Assembly: GCF_014697425.1 (NCBI RefSeq)
Contig: NZ_JACJRU010000063.1
Span: 1 to 33,164 of the forward strand
Direction of reading: 5' to 3'
Origin: Nostoc sp. FACHB-110
Lineage (GTDB): Bacteria; Cyanobacteriota; Cyanobacteriia; Cyanobacteriales; Nostocaceae
Length of the DNA stretch: 33,164 nt
The notes under the pieces are model-generated. The model searched no databases, was not told the origin of the DNA, and saw only the letters and a program-made list of their open reading frames with translations. Position numbers and translations under genes: made by a program. The first letter of the stretch is position 1, and each line of letters opens with the position of its first letter. Below, piece by piece: positions 7,832 through 16,044 of the stretch.

Positions 7832-8341
7832 GTGGCAACAAAGAAGTATTTAGCTAAGTATCGTAAGCTCAGACAGATTTATGAGCGAGCGATAGACAAG
7901 ACAATCTCAGACGAGACTTGGTATCGGGTCGTGTCTTTTCTCAAGCAGCGTTTTAGCTTGAGGGTGGAATCAGAGAATGCAGAAACCATAGTTGAGACAT
8001 TTGCCGGACTGAAACGGCGTTACAGTGCGTTAAGTCCAACCAGAGAGGGATTTGAGGAGCGTTGGCGAGCATTCAAGTATTTTTATGACTCACAAGGCTG
8101 CTATAGCGGTATTGAAGCACTATCTGCCCTGGCCAACTATCTAAAAATCAATCTTGACGACGTACCACAAAGCACCCGTTACTACTGGTTTAGTCAAGCT
8201 GGTCTGTCTTACAGCATTCATGGCAGCTATCACAGCAAAGATTTAGCCCTTGTCGCGTTCGTTGCAGCTAAATGGGCAATTAATAAGCGTTCGCAACCAA
8301 TGAAGTCTGCTGACCCAAAAGTTTTAACACTAGCTAAATAA
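7832..8341 (+). CDS. Hypothetical conserved-type protein
   Basis: 169 residues with a GTG start after AGAGG. The family is not recognised. It is helical, with aromatic clusters such as RWRAFKYFYDSQGCYSGIEAL (about 76-96) and STRYYWFSQAGLSYSIHG. No transmembrane helix or catalytic signature is visible. It is 13 bases upstream of the next gene, so the two are co-expressed. It belongs by position to the block that ends with the P-loop ATPase. Confidence 0.65.
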   Translation: MATKKYLAKYRKLRQIYERAIDKTISDETWYRVVSFLKQRFSLRVESENAETIVETFAGLKRRYSALSPTREGFEERWRAFKYFYDSQGCYSGIEALSALANYLKINLDDVPQSTRYYWFSQAGLSYSIHGSYHSKDLALVAFVAAKWAINKRSQPMKSADPKVLTLAK

Positions 8342-8353
8342 GGAACAATCACC

Positions 8354-8983
8354 ATGTCTGACAAGTTTACTAATAACGTCCGCGCTCGCTTGTACAAACA
8401 GGGTTATCAAGGATTTACTAAAGACGATTACACATCTGCTGCCCTCGCTGTTGAATGCGATGACCTGAACAATCCCACCAAAGAACAATTGAGCCAAGCC
8501 GTTGACTATCTCAAAGCCAAAGCGACAAGCCAATTATCTGTAACTGATGAACCCGTTGAAGAAAAATTTCTACCCCAAGTAGAGGCCGAGACTGAAATTG
8601 AAACAGGGACACTTGCAGTGGCCCCTCAAGATGTAGGCGAGATGATCACGAATAAAGCCTCACAAATGGGTGTAATTCTCTCAGAGCAACAAATTAATGA
8701 CATAGCCGATAGTGTTGATACTTCAGCCACCACCTTTGACGAAATTCTCGAACAGGTAGAAACAGCACTACTCGCCTATGCTGACTTTTCAGCCAATCAA
8801 GTTGACGCAAAGATTGACCAGACGTTGACCAGAGTACAAGAACGGGTAGTTAATCGTCATGAGCAAAGCAGAGACAAGCTATCTCGTGGGCTAATGGGCA
8901 TTAGTTCGGCTTTGGAGAATAGCCGTAACCAAACTAAAAGCCAACTCTCCGGGATACTCGCCAGACTCAACGCGGTTCAATAG
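8354..8983 (+). CDS. Hypothetical coiled-coil protein
   Basis: 209 residues, with Shine-Dalgarno AGGA nine bases before ATG. The family is not recognised. The first 60 residues are globular (KQGYQGFTKDDYTSAAL), followed by an acidic linker (VEAETEIETG) and a long helical part from about 100 with heptad-like spacing (VDAKIDQTLTRVQERVVNRH). It is soluble, with no signal or membrane segment. A structural or adaptor role for the downstream membrane proteins is possible but not shown. Confidence 0.65.
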   Translation: MSDKFTNNVRARLYKQGYQGFTKDDYTSAALAVECDDLNNPTKEQLSQAVDYLKAKATSQLSVTDEPVEEKFLPQVEAETEIETGTLAVAPQDVGEMITNKASQMGVILSEQQINDIADSVDTSATTFDEILEQVETALLAYADFSANQVDAKIDQTLTRVQERVVNRHEQSRDKLSRGLMGISSALENSRNQTKSQLSGILARLNAVQ

Positions 8984-9029
8984 TGATGACTTAACACTGT
9001 TTGAGTGCTTAGTAATTCGCTGGTCAAGG

Positions 9030-9305
9030 ATGAATTACTTCAAGAGAATTGCTGTTAGTTTAAGTGCGATTGCATCTGTGATTTTACCCTTACATTACTG
9101 GTTATACCTGCCAATAACAGAGCATTCTAACTATCAGCAATATCTCAAACGCAAGTCAGCTATTGAGCAATACGTCAGGCGAATGGAGTATCACTGCCAC
9201 AAAATCTTTACACCCGAAAAAGAGTATCGCTGTGAAAAATTCAATGAAGCTCAAGAATCAGGTAACTTCCAAATCTCGCCACCTAGAAAGCCAGTTAAAA
9301 AATAA
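9030..9305 (+). CDS. Small membrane-anchored or secreted protein
   Basis: 91 residues: MNYFKR followed by a hydrophobic helix (about 7-29), then a polar basic domain with two Cys (C56 and C68). It fits an N-terminal anchor with the remainder outside the membrane. No lipobox is visible. The 3' end overlaps the next gene by about 60 bases in another frame. Size and topology resemble small accessory components of transfer or entry-exclusion systems, but no family is recognised. Confidence 0.6.
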   Translation: MNYFKRIAVSLSAIASVILPLHYWLYLPITEHSNYQQYLKRKSAIEQYVRRMEYHCHKIFTPEKEYRCEKFNEAQESGNFQISPPRKPVKK

Positions 9306-9885
9306 GTTTAACGTATCCACTAACTTAGTAGTCAGAGCCTTAACAGGTGATAAATCAGCCCTAAAGCTCATAGGACAAATGGGTAATGATGGGGCAAAGA
9401 TTAGTGAATTCGCCCCACAAGTAAGAGAGCAAATGTTAGCTGCTATCAAAGGCACTGAGGACTTAAATCTAGTCCTGAGCGATATCTATAAACAAGCTGG
9501 TGTTAGCGGTGAGAAGATTGAAAGAGCAGTGCAGTCAGCCGTTTTAGCTGACACTCATCTAGCAAATATCTTAGAAGAAATGAAGCTTGATTTCGCTTCA
9601 TCCCAGGATAAAGAAACCCTACGCCATCAACAAGCGACAGACCACATCAAGCTGAAAGCATGGGTGGATAAACACATGATGCAAGTTGATGGTGAATATA
9701 AGATGTTGCAGACCGAATTACAGACCGATATTAGACAACAAACAATTGACCTGCAACATGATAAAGAACTGGGCAAGTATTACTTAGAAATGGGTGATAA
9801 CGCTCGTGATAATTTCAAGCCGAAAAAGCAATATGCAGCCCGTTCAATTGTGCAAAGAATCAAAGATGCCCTATTAGGTTTTTGA
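9244..9885 (+). CDS. Hypothetical helical protein
   Basis: 213 residues from ATG 9244; GTG 9232 is an alternative in the same frame. It overlaps the 3' end of the preceding gene. The family is not recognised. It is mostly helical and polar, with KDKETLRHQQATDHIKLKAW-like coiled-coil content in the second half and a basic end (KKQYAARSIVQRIKDALLGF region). A stem-loop follows the stop. It probably works with the membrane proteins downstream. Confidence 0.65.
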   Translation: MKLKNQVTSKSRHLESQLKNKFNVSTNLVVRALTGDKSALKLIGQMGNDGAKISEFAPQVREQMLAAIKGTEDLNLVLSDIYKQAGVSGEKIERAVQSAVLADTHLANILEEMKLDFASSQDKETLRHQQATDHIKLKAWVDKHMMQVDGEYKMLQTELQTDIRQQTIDLQHDKELGKYYLEMGDNARDNFKPKKQYAARSIVQRIKDALLGF

Positions 9886-9893
9886 CAGTTTTA

Positions 9894-9927
9894 GCCCGAC
9901 AGCCAGCGCATAAAGTTACTGTCGGGC
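9894..9927 (+). other. Intercistronic stem-loop
   Basis: GCCCGACAG (9894-9902) and CTGTCGGGC (9919-9927) are perfect 9-bp arms around a 16-base loop, between two genes of the same block. No U-run follows, so it is more likely an mRNA-stability or processing element, or a partial attenuator, than a full terminator. Confidence 0.5.
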
Positions 9928-9949
9928 AAGTAAATATCTTGGTGTTAAG

Positions 9950-10519
9950 ATGACATACGATATTGAGAATGACCAAGAAGAAGTAATAAGCGAATTTGCT
10001 CCAGATACGCCATTACCAAAAGACTTGATAGAACATCTGGAATCGCGCAAGCAACACCGCAAGGATGTTATCAATACAACTGATAAAATGACGCGATTCT
10101 TTGTTACTTGGTCGCTAAATTCTACAGGATTATTTATAGCTAAATATCTATTAATAACTGGCGGTGGCGTTAACTTGTGGCTGGCAATTACGCTCTCATT
10201 TTCTATATGCAGTGTTGGCTCTTTGGCTGGGTTAACGGGCTTGAGAGTTAATTACAACAGTGATGGACTAGAGGTAGATAATATGCAAAATATTTTTAAA
10301 ACTGCTGGTGGCTTGGTATTTGCAGGTGTCACAACTTGGTTAGCAGTTAAAGACTATCAATATTTTGAGAATTTGACTAAAGAAACAGTGAACCAGATTA
10401 GCCAAGATATTCAAACCATTGAAAAACAAAATCCACAATCAGACCCTTGGCTAAGTATTGCAGTCGCGTTGGCTTTATTTATTGGTTCCATTGCAATTAT
10501 TTTTAAGGGACGAGAATGA
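9950..10519 (+). CDS. Polytopic membrane protein
   Basis: 189 residues. The acidic cytosolic N-terminus (1-45) is followed by about four hydrophobic helices near 52-70, 76-97, 117-134 and 167-186. The family is not recognised. The stop overlaps the start of the P-loop ATPase gene (ATGA), so the two are translationally coupled and probably form a complex. In that setting it could be the membrane partner of the ATPase, comparable in position to the small inner-membrane proteins that work with coupling ATPases. Confidence 0.7.
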   Translation: MTYDIENDQEEVISEFAPDTPLPKDLIEHLESRKQHRKDVINTTDKMTRFFVTWSLNSTGLFIAKYLLITGGGVNLWLAITLSFSICSVGSLAGLTGLRVNYNSDGLEVDNMQNIFKTAGGLVFAGVTTWLAVKDYQYFENLTKETVNQISQDIQTIEKQNPQSDPWLSIAVALALFIGSIAIIFKGRE

Positions 10520-11967
10520 AACAAGGTGTTTTCGAGTTAACGCTGGCTGGTGTGTGTGGTGTAGCCGCAATCATTGGGCTGGCAACATCGCAAACACGTC
10601 AGCCTTATGATCTGACACAAATTCAGTTCTGCCCCAGGTCAATTAACGGTGTACAAAGTCAAGTAGCACTGGATAAACGTTTTTGTAATCAACCACGTTT
10701 TGTCCTGACTGAAGAATGGCGACGCTACGGGCTGTATGGCAGCATCATTCCCTACAAAGGAGATGCCATTCAATGGGTGCGTGACTTGCCTACAGACAAC
10801 CCTAACCAGTTGCTTGGGTATGGGATTGCTGTTACTGGGTTATGGGGTATTGTTGGCTGTTTGGTCGTGCGTTCGCAACGGCTCAAGCGCATAGATTATG
10901 AATTGGGGGAGCTTGAAAAGACTGGTGACTATGCAATTTGGCAACAGAATAAGCATAAACGCTCAGTTAAGCAGCACTCAACTCAGCTATATACTGAACG
11001 TCTGAAAGATGGGCTGTCTGGGTTGGACACAGAGGAGCGCAAAGCACTAGGACTGACTGATGAGGAGAACGAACGGGCTAAGGCGCGTATTCAGCTTGAG
11101 GATTTCATGAAAGCCCGTGCTGTGAATCATTCTGTGATGGATAAAACCATTGCTGAGAATCTTCGGGACAAGGCGAAGGCTGACCAGGAACGCGGCAAGG
11201 TTGAGGGGAAGACTAAAGGGGCGATCGCAAATAATGACAATCATCCTTTGACTGACCAACGCCTCATCAGTGATTTAATCGAAGCACTCAAGAATCATGA
11301 GGATGGTTGGCTGTGGAAGGTTATCGACAATCAAAAGCCCGTTTGGGTCTTAGGAGAAGCCGGAAGCGGTAAGTCAACTTTAGCAGCTTCAATTGTGATG
11401 CTCCGAGAATATTTATTTGATATGCCTTTGTATCAGCTGATAGACGCACACGCTGGGGAGAATCTGAGAAACGCATGGAAATATTTAAGTCCTCAGTTGA
11501 TAGCTAAAACAGAATCAGAGATAGGACAAGCTTTTGATGATGCCCGTGAGCGTTGGCTGGACAGAATTAATAATCAACCTGATAAACAACCGCAACAGTT
11601 ATTAGTTGATGAATTTACTAACTATTCTGAGTCTGATATCACCAAAGAACCTGCTAAAAAGTTTGTTAAAGCATCTCTTAGTGACCCTAGAAAAGCTGAA
11701 GAAAGATTAGTCTGTATTGCCCATTTCTTTACTAATACCGCCGTTGGTGGCAGTGATGGAACTGCTAAAGGTAGAGCTAGAGGCACTATTCAAATTGACC
11801 GCAAAACTGCTGATGGTAAAACACCTTTGAAGGTGGCAATAGTTAACGGTTTAAATAATTCCGATGGGGATGCAGAAGTAGATAAAAAAATGACAATTCC
11901 CCTTTGGTTAACTCCCGAAAGTATTCACAAGCATTTCAATGGCCAGCCAATTGATTTTGAGGATTAA
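10516..11967 (+). CDS. Membrane-anchored P-loop ATPase, coupling protein-like
   Basis: 483 residues. Two N-terminal hydrophobic segments (about 7-24 and 101-119) flank a probable extracytoplasmic loop with C39 and C57; a charged linker follows; then the ATPase: Walker A WVLGEAGSGKST (277-288) and Walker B QQLLVDEFTNY (360-370, D365/E366). Two short N-terminal TM helices plus a cytosolic RecA-like domain is the layout of VirD4/TraG coupling proteins and of some HerA/FtsK pumps. With a relaxase on the same plasmid, a role in moving DNA is a reasonable inference. It is shorter than typical VirD4 (about 600) and no other type IV secretion genes are present. Confidence 0.65.
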   Translation: MKQGVFELTLAGVCGVAAIIGLATSQTRQPYDLTQIQFCPRSINGVQSQVALDKRFCNQPRFVLTEEWRRYGLYGSIIPYKGDAIQWVRDLPTDNPNQLLGYGIAVTGLWGIVGCLVVRSQRLKRIDYELGELEKTGDYAIWQQNKHKRSVKQHSTQLYTERLKDGLSGLDTEERKALGLTDEENERAKARIQLEDFMKARAVNHSVMDKTIAENLRDKAKADQERGKVEGKTKGAIANNDNHPLTDQRLISDLIEALKNHEDGWLWKVIDNQKPVWVLGEAGSGKSTLAASIVMLREYLFDMPLYQLIDAHAGENLRNAWKYLSPQLIAKTESEIGQAFDDARERWLDRINNQPDKQPQQLLVDEFTNYSESDITKEPAKKFVKASLSDPRKAEERLVCIAHFFTNTAVGGSDGTAKGRARGTIQIDRKTADGKTPLKVAIVNGLNNSDGDAEVDKKMTIPLWLTPESIHKHFNGQPIDFED

Positions 11968-11997
11968 TTGTTAGATAACTAATTCTTTAGATGTTCA

Positions 11998-12121
11998 GAA
12001 CTGGGGTAGAGCGGGTGGCGTAGCGGAGTGTCGGGGGCGGGCTGCTGAGTTTTGGCCACTCTACGATAAATTTCTTACCCGTCCCCGACACCACCCGCTC
12101 TAAACGAAGTGTCCCCAGTTC
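11998..12121. repeat. 124-bp imperfect inverted repeat, GC-rich
   Basis: Pairs: GAACTGGGG (11998-12006) with CCCCAGTTC (12113-12121); TAGAGCGGGTGG (12007-12018) with CCACCCGCTCTA (12091-12102); TGTCGGGG (12029-12036) with CCCCGACA (12083-12090); CGGG (12038-12041) with CCCG (12078-12081). That is 33 base pairs, with about ten-base bulges on each arm and a loop at 12042-12077. It lies 30 bases after the ATPase stop. It could be a transcription stop, a single-strand origin, a transfer origin or a degraded miniature element. Confidence 0.75.
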
Positions 12122-12150
12122 GGCGGGGCATCACGAGATGATGAAGTTGA

Positions 12151-12192
12151 AGCAATTTTGATATCACTGATAGCAGTTTTGATATCAGTATG
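12151..12192. repeat. Two tandem 21-bp repeats
   Basis: Two adjacent 21-mers share AGCARTTTTGATATCA, each carrying the palindrome TGATATCA; they differ at few positions (12151-12171 and 12172-12192). The 21-bp period puts both on the same DNA face. They lie 100 bases upstream of the 12292 gene, which fits an operator pair or mini-iterons. GGATGG (12225-12230)/CCATCC (12237-12242) forms a hairpin nearby. Confidence 0.6.
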
Positions 12193-12291
12193 AGCGAACC
12201 CCCACCCAAAAGCCAAAGGCTCTCGGATGGATTTTACCATCCAAGCCAGCAATAATAAAAATATTCACAGTCACTACTATATATTGATGAC

Positions 12292-12615
12292 ATGACACAA
12301 GTATCCCATCCACGACGCACCCGCATCCTGCCACCATCCCCTATAGCGCCAGGAGAAAAAAATCACCGCACTGAACAACGTGATGCCCTAGCTACACGGT
12401 GTCGTGCCATTTTTGAACGCTTGCGTCCAACTCTTATCGAGGCGCATTACAACTGGCATATTGCCATCGACCCCGACACAGAACAGTACCTCCTCGACCC
12501 AACACTAGACGGGATAACGCAAAAAATCCGCTCGGTCTACGGAAAAACTAGCGAGGTAAAATTAACAATCTTCCGGCTTAACGACACGGGAACCTGCGGT
12601 AGATTATGGGTGTAG
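12292..12615 (+). CDS. Hypothetical protein paired with aspartic protease
   Basis: 107 residues; no family named. The N-terminus is Pro/Arg-rich (PRRTRILPPSPIAP); the rest is helix then strand (AIFERLRPTLIEAHYNWHIAIDPDTEQYLLDP). The last ten bases overlap the protease gene, so the two are a coupled pair. Two-gene units of a small helical protein and a retropepsin-like protein are common in cyanobacterial genomes and have a toxin-antitoxin-like layout; that role here is inference. Confidence 0.65.
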   Translation: MTQVSHPRRTRILPPSPIAPGEKNHRTEQRDALATRCRAIFERLRPTLIEAHYNWHIAIDPDTEQYLLDPTLDGITQKIRSVYGKTSEVKLTIFRLNDTGTCGRLWV

Positions 12616-12986
12616 GTTCGTTTGGAGACAACGGTGAGCTATACTTTGAAATTCAGCTTGTAGCCGTATCGGGTGAGGAGTTTCTGGTGTCCGCCCTGTT
12701 TGATACCGGGTTTACCGACGGATGGTTAGCCATCAATACCCAAGACCTGGAAGCTTTGGGATGGTCATTGCTTACCGCACAGGTTGAAATGAGTACAGCA
12801 CGAGGGAACGCACGGTTTAACATCTACGAGGGCAAAGTAATTATCGATGGCATTGAAGCCGTCATCCCCGTTCACGTTGGCGACGATATTCCCGATACCA
12901 TCATGGGTTCGTTGTGGTTGGATATTATGCAATTGGTGGTTAATAAACCAAGAGGAATATTGACGCTCAACATGATAGAACAATAG
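12606..12986 (+). CDS. Retropepsin-like (clan AA) aspartic protease
   Basis: 126 residues. The catalytic signature is FDTGFTDGW (32-40; D33, T34, G35), followed by a flap-like segment and a C-terminal hydrophobic strand-turn containing IMGSLWLDIM, the expected ILG-type second motif. Length and layout match bacterial single-domain retropepsins, which act as homodimers with one Asp from each chain. No signal peptide, so cytosolic. The start ATG 12606 is inside the preceding gene. The substrate is unknown; the upstream partner is the obvious candidate. Confidence 0.75.
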   Translation: MGVGSFGDNGELYFEIQLVAVSGEEFLVSALFDTGFTDGWLAINTQDLEALGWSLLTAQVEMSTARGNARFNIYEGKVIIDGIEAVIPVHVGDDIPDTIMGSLWLDIMQLVVNKPRGILTLNMIEQ

Positions 12987-13221
12987 CAGACGTATCTCAT
13001 CGATTGATGCGATCGCAGTATTGAAAGCGCCTCATCTGATCAATCAGGGGTATAGAAGGAGTATAGACAGTTGGGCAAGCTGTTTAGCACCTTATATAAG
13101 CCACAGTTATCAATCGCCTTTTGTAAAGAATTTTTCTGCGCTTGAAATATAAGTTTGACTTAACTGACCCAAAAACGGCGTAGCTATTCACGAAAGTACA
13201 AGGTTTTGGGAGAATGTGTAG

Positions 13222-13250
13222 TGTCCAGAAAATGACGCGTCAACCGGACA
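13222..13250. promoter_or_regulatory. Nested palindrome upstream of recombinase gene
   Basis: TGACGCGTCA (13233-13242) is a perfect 10-bp palindrome enclosed by TGTCC (13222-13226) and GGACA (13246-13250). It ends 15 bases before the ATG of the tyrosine recombinase. It could be an operator or the core of a recombination site used by the enzyme. Confidence 0.45.
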
Positions 13251-13265
13251 GTACCTCCTAGATAA

Positions 13266-13868
13266 ATGACTCCCACCCCGCCAGGACGTAAACCTAACAA
13301 GCACTACAGGTCTAGAGAATACCTTACACCAAGTGAAGTGCGATCTCTACTTGATGCTGCACTTAATCGCCCTGCCCGTTATGCCCACCGTGACTACACG
13401 CTGATGCTGATGATGTTTCGGCATGGGCTGAGGGTTGGTGAAGCTGTTGGTGTCAGCTGCGGGTTACGCTGGGATGCTGTGATGTGGGGGGAACGTCAGA
13501 TTTTCATTACCAGAGAGAAGGGTAGTGATTCTGGCGTACATCCCATCAGAGACGATGAGATAACTTTGCTTAAGGAACTGAGAGAACAATTCCCTGATAG
13601 CAAATATATTTTCATGTCAGAGCGTGGTGAGGTGATGTCCACTGATGCGGTGCGGAAGCTGATGGGGCGGCTGGCGGTGCAGGCGGGGCTTGATATCAAA
13701 GTTCACTGTCACATGATGCGCCATGCCTGCGGTTATTATCTGGTGAATCAGGGGTATAGCACTAGAGAAATTCAGGACTTTTTGGGACACCGTGATATTA
13801 AGCACACTGAAAAATATACTAAGCTAAATGCTCGACGATTTCTGAATTTCGATTGGGGGGATTTGTGA
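13266..13868 (+). CDS. Short tyrosine recombinase (FimB/XerC-like catalytic domain)
   Basis: 200 residues, with the whole catalytic set: R56 (RHGLRVGEA), K85 (REKGS beta hairpin), H149xxR152 (HMMRHACG), H175 (LGHRDI) and nucleophile Y184 (TEKYTKL). It lacks a separate N-terminal core-binding domain, as in FimB/FimE and many small plasmid-borne integrases. Likely roles are plasmid dimer resolution, DNA inversion or cassette exchange. The nested palindrome just upstream is a possible target. A HEPN nuclease gene follows 53 bases downstream and may be its cargo. Confidence 0.88.
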   Translation: MTPTPPGRKPNKHYRSREYLTPSEVRSLLDAALNRPARYAHRDYTLMLMMFRHGLRVGEAVGVSCGLRWDAVMWGERQIFITREKGSDSGVHPIRDDEITLLKELREQFPDSKYIFMSERGEVMSTDAVRKLMGRLAVQAGLDIKVHCHMMRHACGYYLVNQGYSTREIQDFLGHRDIKHTEKYTKLNARRFLNFDWGDL

Positions 13869-13921
13869 TAATGAAATAGATTTTGGGAATACTGATTAGA
13901 CATCAGCAAACTACCAAACTT

Positions 13922-15277
13922 ATGCACCCATTAAACAATATTATTCGTGAGATAAATTCAAATTTGGAGTCACTTAGAGATTTTGTTGACACACTCGATA
14001 CTTATTTAAATCAAAAGGCTCGTGAATCTTTTGTAGTACATACACCTGTTTGGGAAGTTTTATCACTTTTACTTGAGAAAATAGCAGAAGATAAAAATCT
14101 TATTTTAGATCCCACGTTGAAAGAATTAATAGAAAAAGCTAAAGATAAATATCCAGAAGTATTATATGCTAAAATTATTGATGAGAAAAAAGAACAATTT
14201 ACTATTACATTTGAAGCTTTCGAGCCTAGTAGTCTTAATATCGATCAAGAAAAGTTGGCTATAGCGTTTAAGGAAATACGCAGGGCGCAAGAAAGAACAC
14301 AAATGCTCTATAGTAGTTCACTTATGACATTGACTAGCAGTGTTGAGCTTTTCTTTTCTAAACTACTGCATCTACATTTTCACTTACATCCTGAAGCTAT
14401 CGGTACTAAAGAAAAGTCATTTAGTTTCGATGATTTGAATAAGTTTGAGACTATAGCTGATGCTCGTATATATTATATAACCTCTAAAATAGAAGATGTA
14501 TTACGTGGTTCTATTGCAGATTGGCTCTCATTTCTTCGGAATACATTAAAGTTATCGATGGGGTATTTAAAAGATGAGCAGCCATTGCTAGAAGAGACAT
14601 TTCAGCGACGAAATATTGTTGTTCATAATGGAGGAATTGCTAACTCAATCTACATAGCTAAGGTGATTAAATCTCTTTGCAAAAATGTGAAGATTGGTGA
14701 TTCACTTATACCTGATAGAAAATATTTGAGTGAGCGTATTGATATTTGGGAGAAATATTGCATTTTAATTACAGCAGAATTTTGGAAACAGCTTGCTCCT
14801 AACGACATTGAAAGAGCAGAAGTTTTAACAGAAATTACCTACAATCATCTACTTGCAAAGCGTTGGCATATTTCTAAATCTCTTAGTAATTTTATATTAC
14901 TGGATAAACAGATGCCAGAAAGCTTGATAACTTCAGCACAACTTAACTATTGGCAGTGTGAGAAACATTTGGAGAGATGGGAAAACATTCGCGCAGAAGT
15001 AGAGTCTGCTGATTATTCTGCTAAAGGTGTTATATATCAACTTGCTCATCTTGCATTGCTTGAACGTATTGATGAGTTTTATACTCTCTTACCCCGTGCG
15101 CTTCAGTCTGGTGAATTGACCGAAAAGAATTTACGAGAATATCCAATTTTTTCAGATATGCGAAGTGATCCGCGTTTTGAAATTTATAAAGAAAAACAAC
15201 CAACAAAGAAAAAGACAAGACAGCGTAAGAAAAGAGTGCCTTCTGAAAATTTGGAGTTACCGACCCAAAGCAGCTAA
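13922..15277 (+). CDS. HEPN-domain putative RNase (defence candidate)
   Basis: 451 residues from ATG 13922; an in-frame TTG at 13883 would add 13. Residues about 130-255 are helical with R230-NIVV-H235 (RRNIVVHNGG), the R-x4-H catalytic motif of HEPN ribonucleases, in the RNxxxH form seen in MAE_28990/RiboL-type members. A helix with SSVELFFSKLL supplies the preceding conserved acidic position. The C-terminal 150 residues look TPR-like, and the tail is Lys/Arg-rich (KKKTRQRKKR). HEPN RNases cleave RNA in abortive-infection and toxin-antitoxin systems. It stands alone, strongly AT-rich compared with the recombinase gene before it. No antitoxin such as MNT is adjacent. Confidence 0.65.
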   Translation: MHPLNNIIREINSNLESLRDFVDTLDTYLNQKARESFVVHTPVWEVLSLLLEKIAEDKNLILDPTLKELIEKAKDKYPEVLYAKIIDEKKEQFTITFEAFEPSSLNIDQEKLAIAFKEIRRAQERTQMLYSSSLMTLTSSVELFFSKLLHLHFHLHPEAIGTKEKSFSFDDLNKFETIADARIYYITSKIEDVLRGSIADWLSFLRNTLKLSMGYLKDEQPLLEETFQRRNIVVHNGGIANSIYIAKVIKSLCKNVKIGDSLIPDRKYLSERIDIWEKYCILITAEFWKQLAPNDIERAEVLTEITYNHLLAKRWHISKSLSNFILLDKQMPESLITSAQLNYWQCEKHLERWENIRAEVESADYSAKGVIYQLAHLALLERIDEFYTLLPRALQSGELTEKNLREYPIFSDMRSDPRFEIYKEKQPTKKKTRQRKKRVPSENLELPTQSS

Positions 15278-15369
15278 ATTATATCTTAAATTTCCTTAAT
15301 TACCTTAACAATTCCTCAGAAGTGGTGATAATCGCTACTGAAGGTAGTGAGTTCAATTAACCCACTCGT

Positions 15370-16044
15370 CTAAAGACATCCAACAACAGGTAAGCAGACT
15401 TTTGGTTTAGGGATAGTATTATTTACTGGTTGAGTATTTGCACTAGGACGGTCTTTAGTAGGAACTACAGTAAACGAACCGTCAAGGTTAACAATGGGTA
15501 AATTCCGAAATTTAACAGACCAACCCGCACCAGCTATGGCTTGAAATAAACTTAATTGAGATACTGAATCGGGCACTTCATTAAAATCAATTGTCAATAT
15601 ATAAGGGATATTTTGTACTACATTAAAACCAAATCCGCTATTAATAGGAAGACCAGCACCACCAACTTTCTTCCCTTGTTGAATTTTACCTACATAGTAT
15701 TCATTACCCTGAGTATCGACTATTTTAGTATAATCTTTACTAGTTGTTACTACATACAATTCATCGCGACTATTTGTTATCGAAAAAGTGCAGCTAACAA
15801 TATTATATTTTTTTCTATTACAAGATTTTAATTCCCACGTTACCCCACCTTCTGTAGTTACTTGAGTTGGGTATTCCTGAGTTTGAGATGAAGAGTTTGT
15901 TGATGTACCGCATACAGTTGTGCCGTTATCAGTAGTCACACAAGTACGTTCATTAGCCCTCAATGGAACGTTGTACATATAAAGACTAGCTACAGTAATA
16001 ATGCTTATAACACCAGCTTTTTGAACAATACGAATTATCTTCAT
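15370..16044 (-). CDS. Secreted hypothetical protein
   Basis: 224 residues. ATG 16044 is preferred over the upstream ATG at 16077, because GGAG lies nine bases before it and it gives a clean signal peptide: MKIIRIVQKAG, a hydrophobic core to about 25, and a probable cleavage after LRANA-like residues near 32. The mature part is Thr/Ser/Gly-rich with four or more Cys (CVTT, TVCGT, LKSCNRKK, VSCTF) and a VCLPVVGCL end, consistent with disulfides outside the cytoplasm. The family is not recognised. It is convergent with the HEPN gene. Confidence 0.7.
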   Translation of the reverse strand: MKIIRIVQKAGVISIITVASLYMYNVPLRANERTCVTTDNGTTVCGTSTNSSSQTQEYPTQVTTEGGVTWELKSCNRKKYNIVSCTFSITNSRDELYVVTTSKDYTKIVDTQGNEYYVGKIQQGKKVGGAGLPINSGFGFNVVQNIPYILTIDFNEVPDSVSQLSLFQAIAGAGWSVKFRNLPIVNLDGSFTVVPTKDRPSANTQPVNNTIPKPKVCLPVVGCL

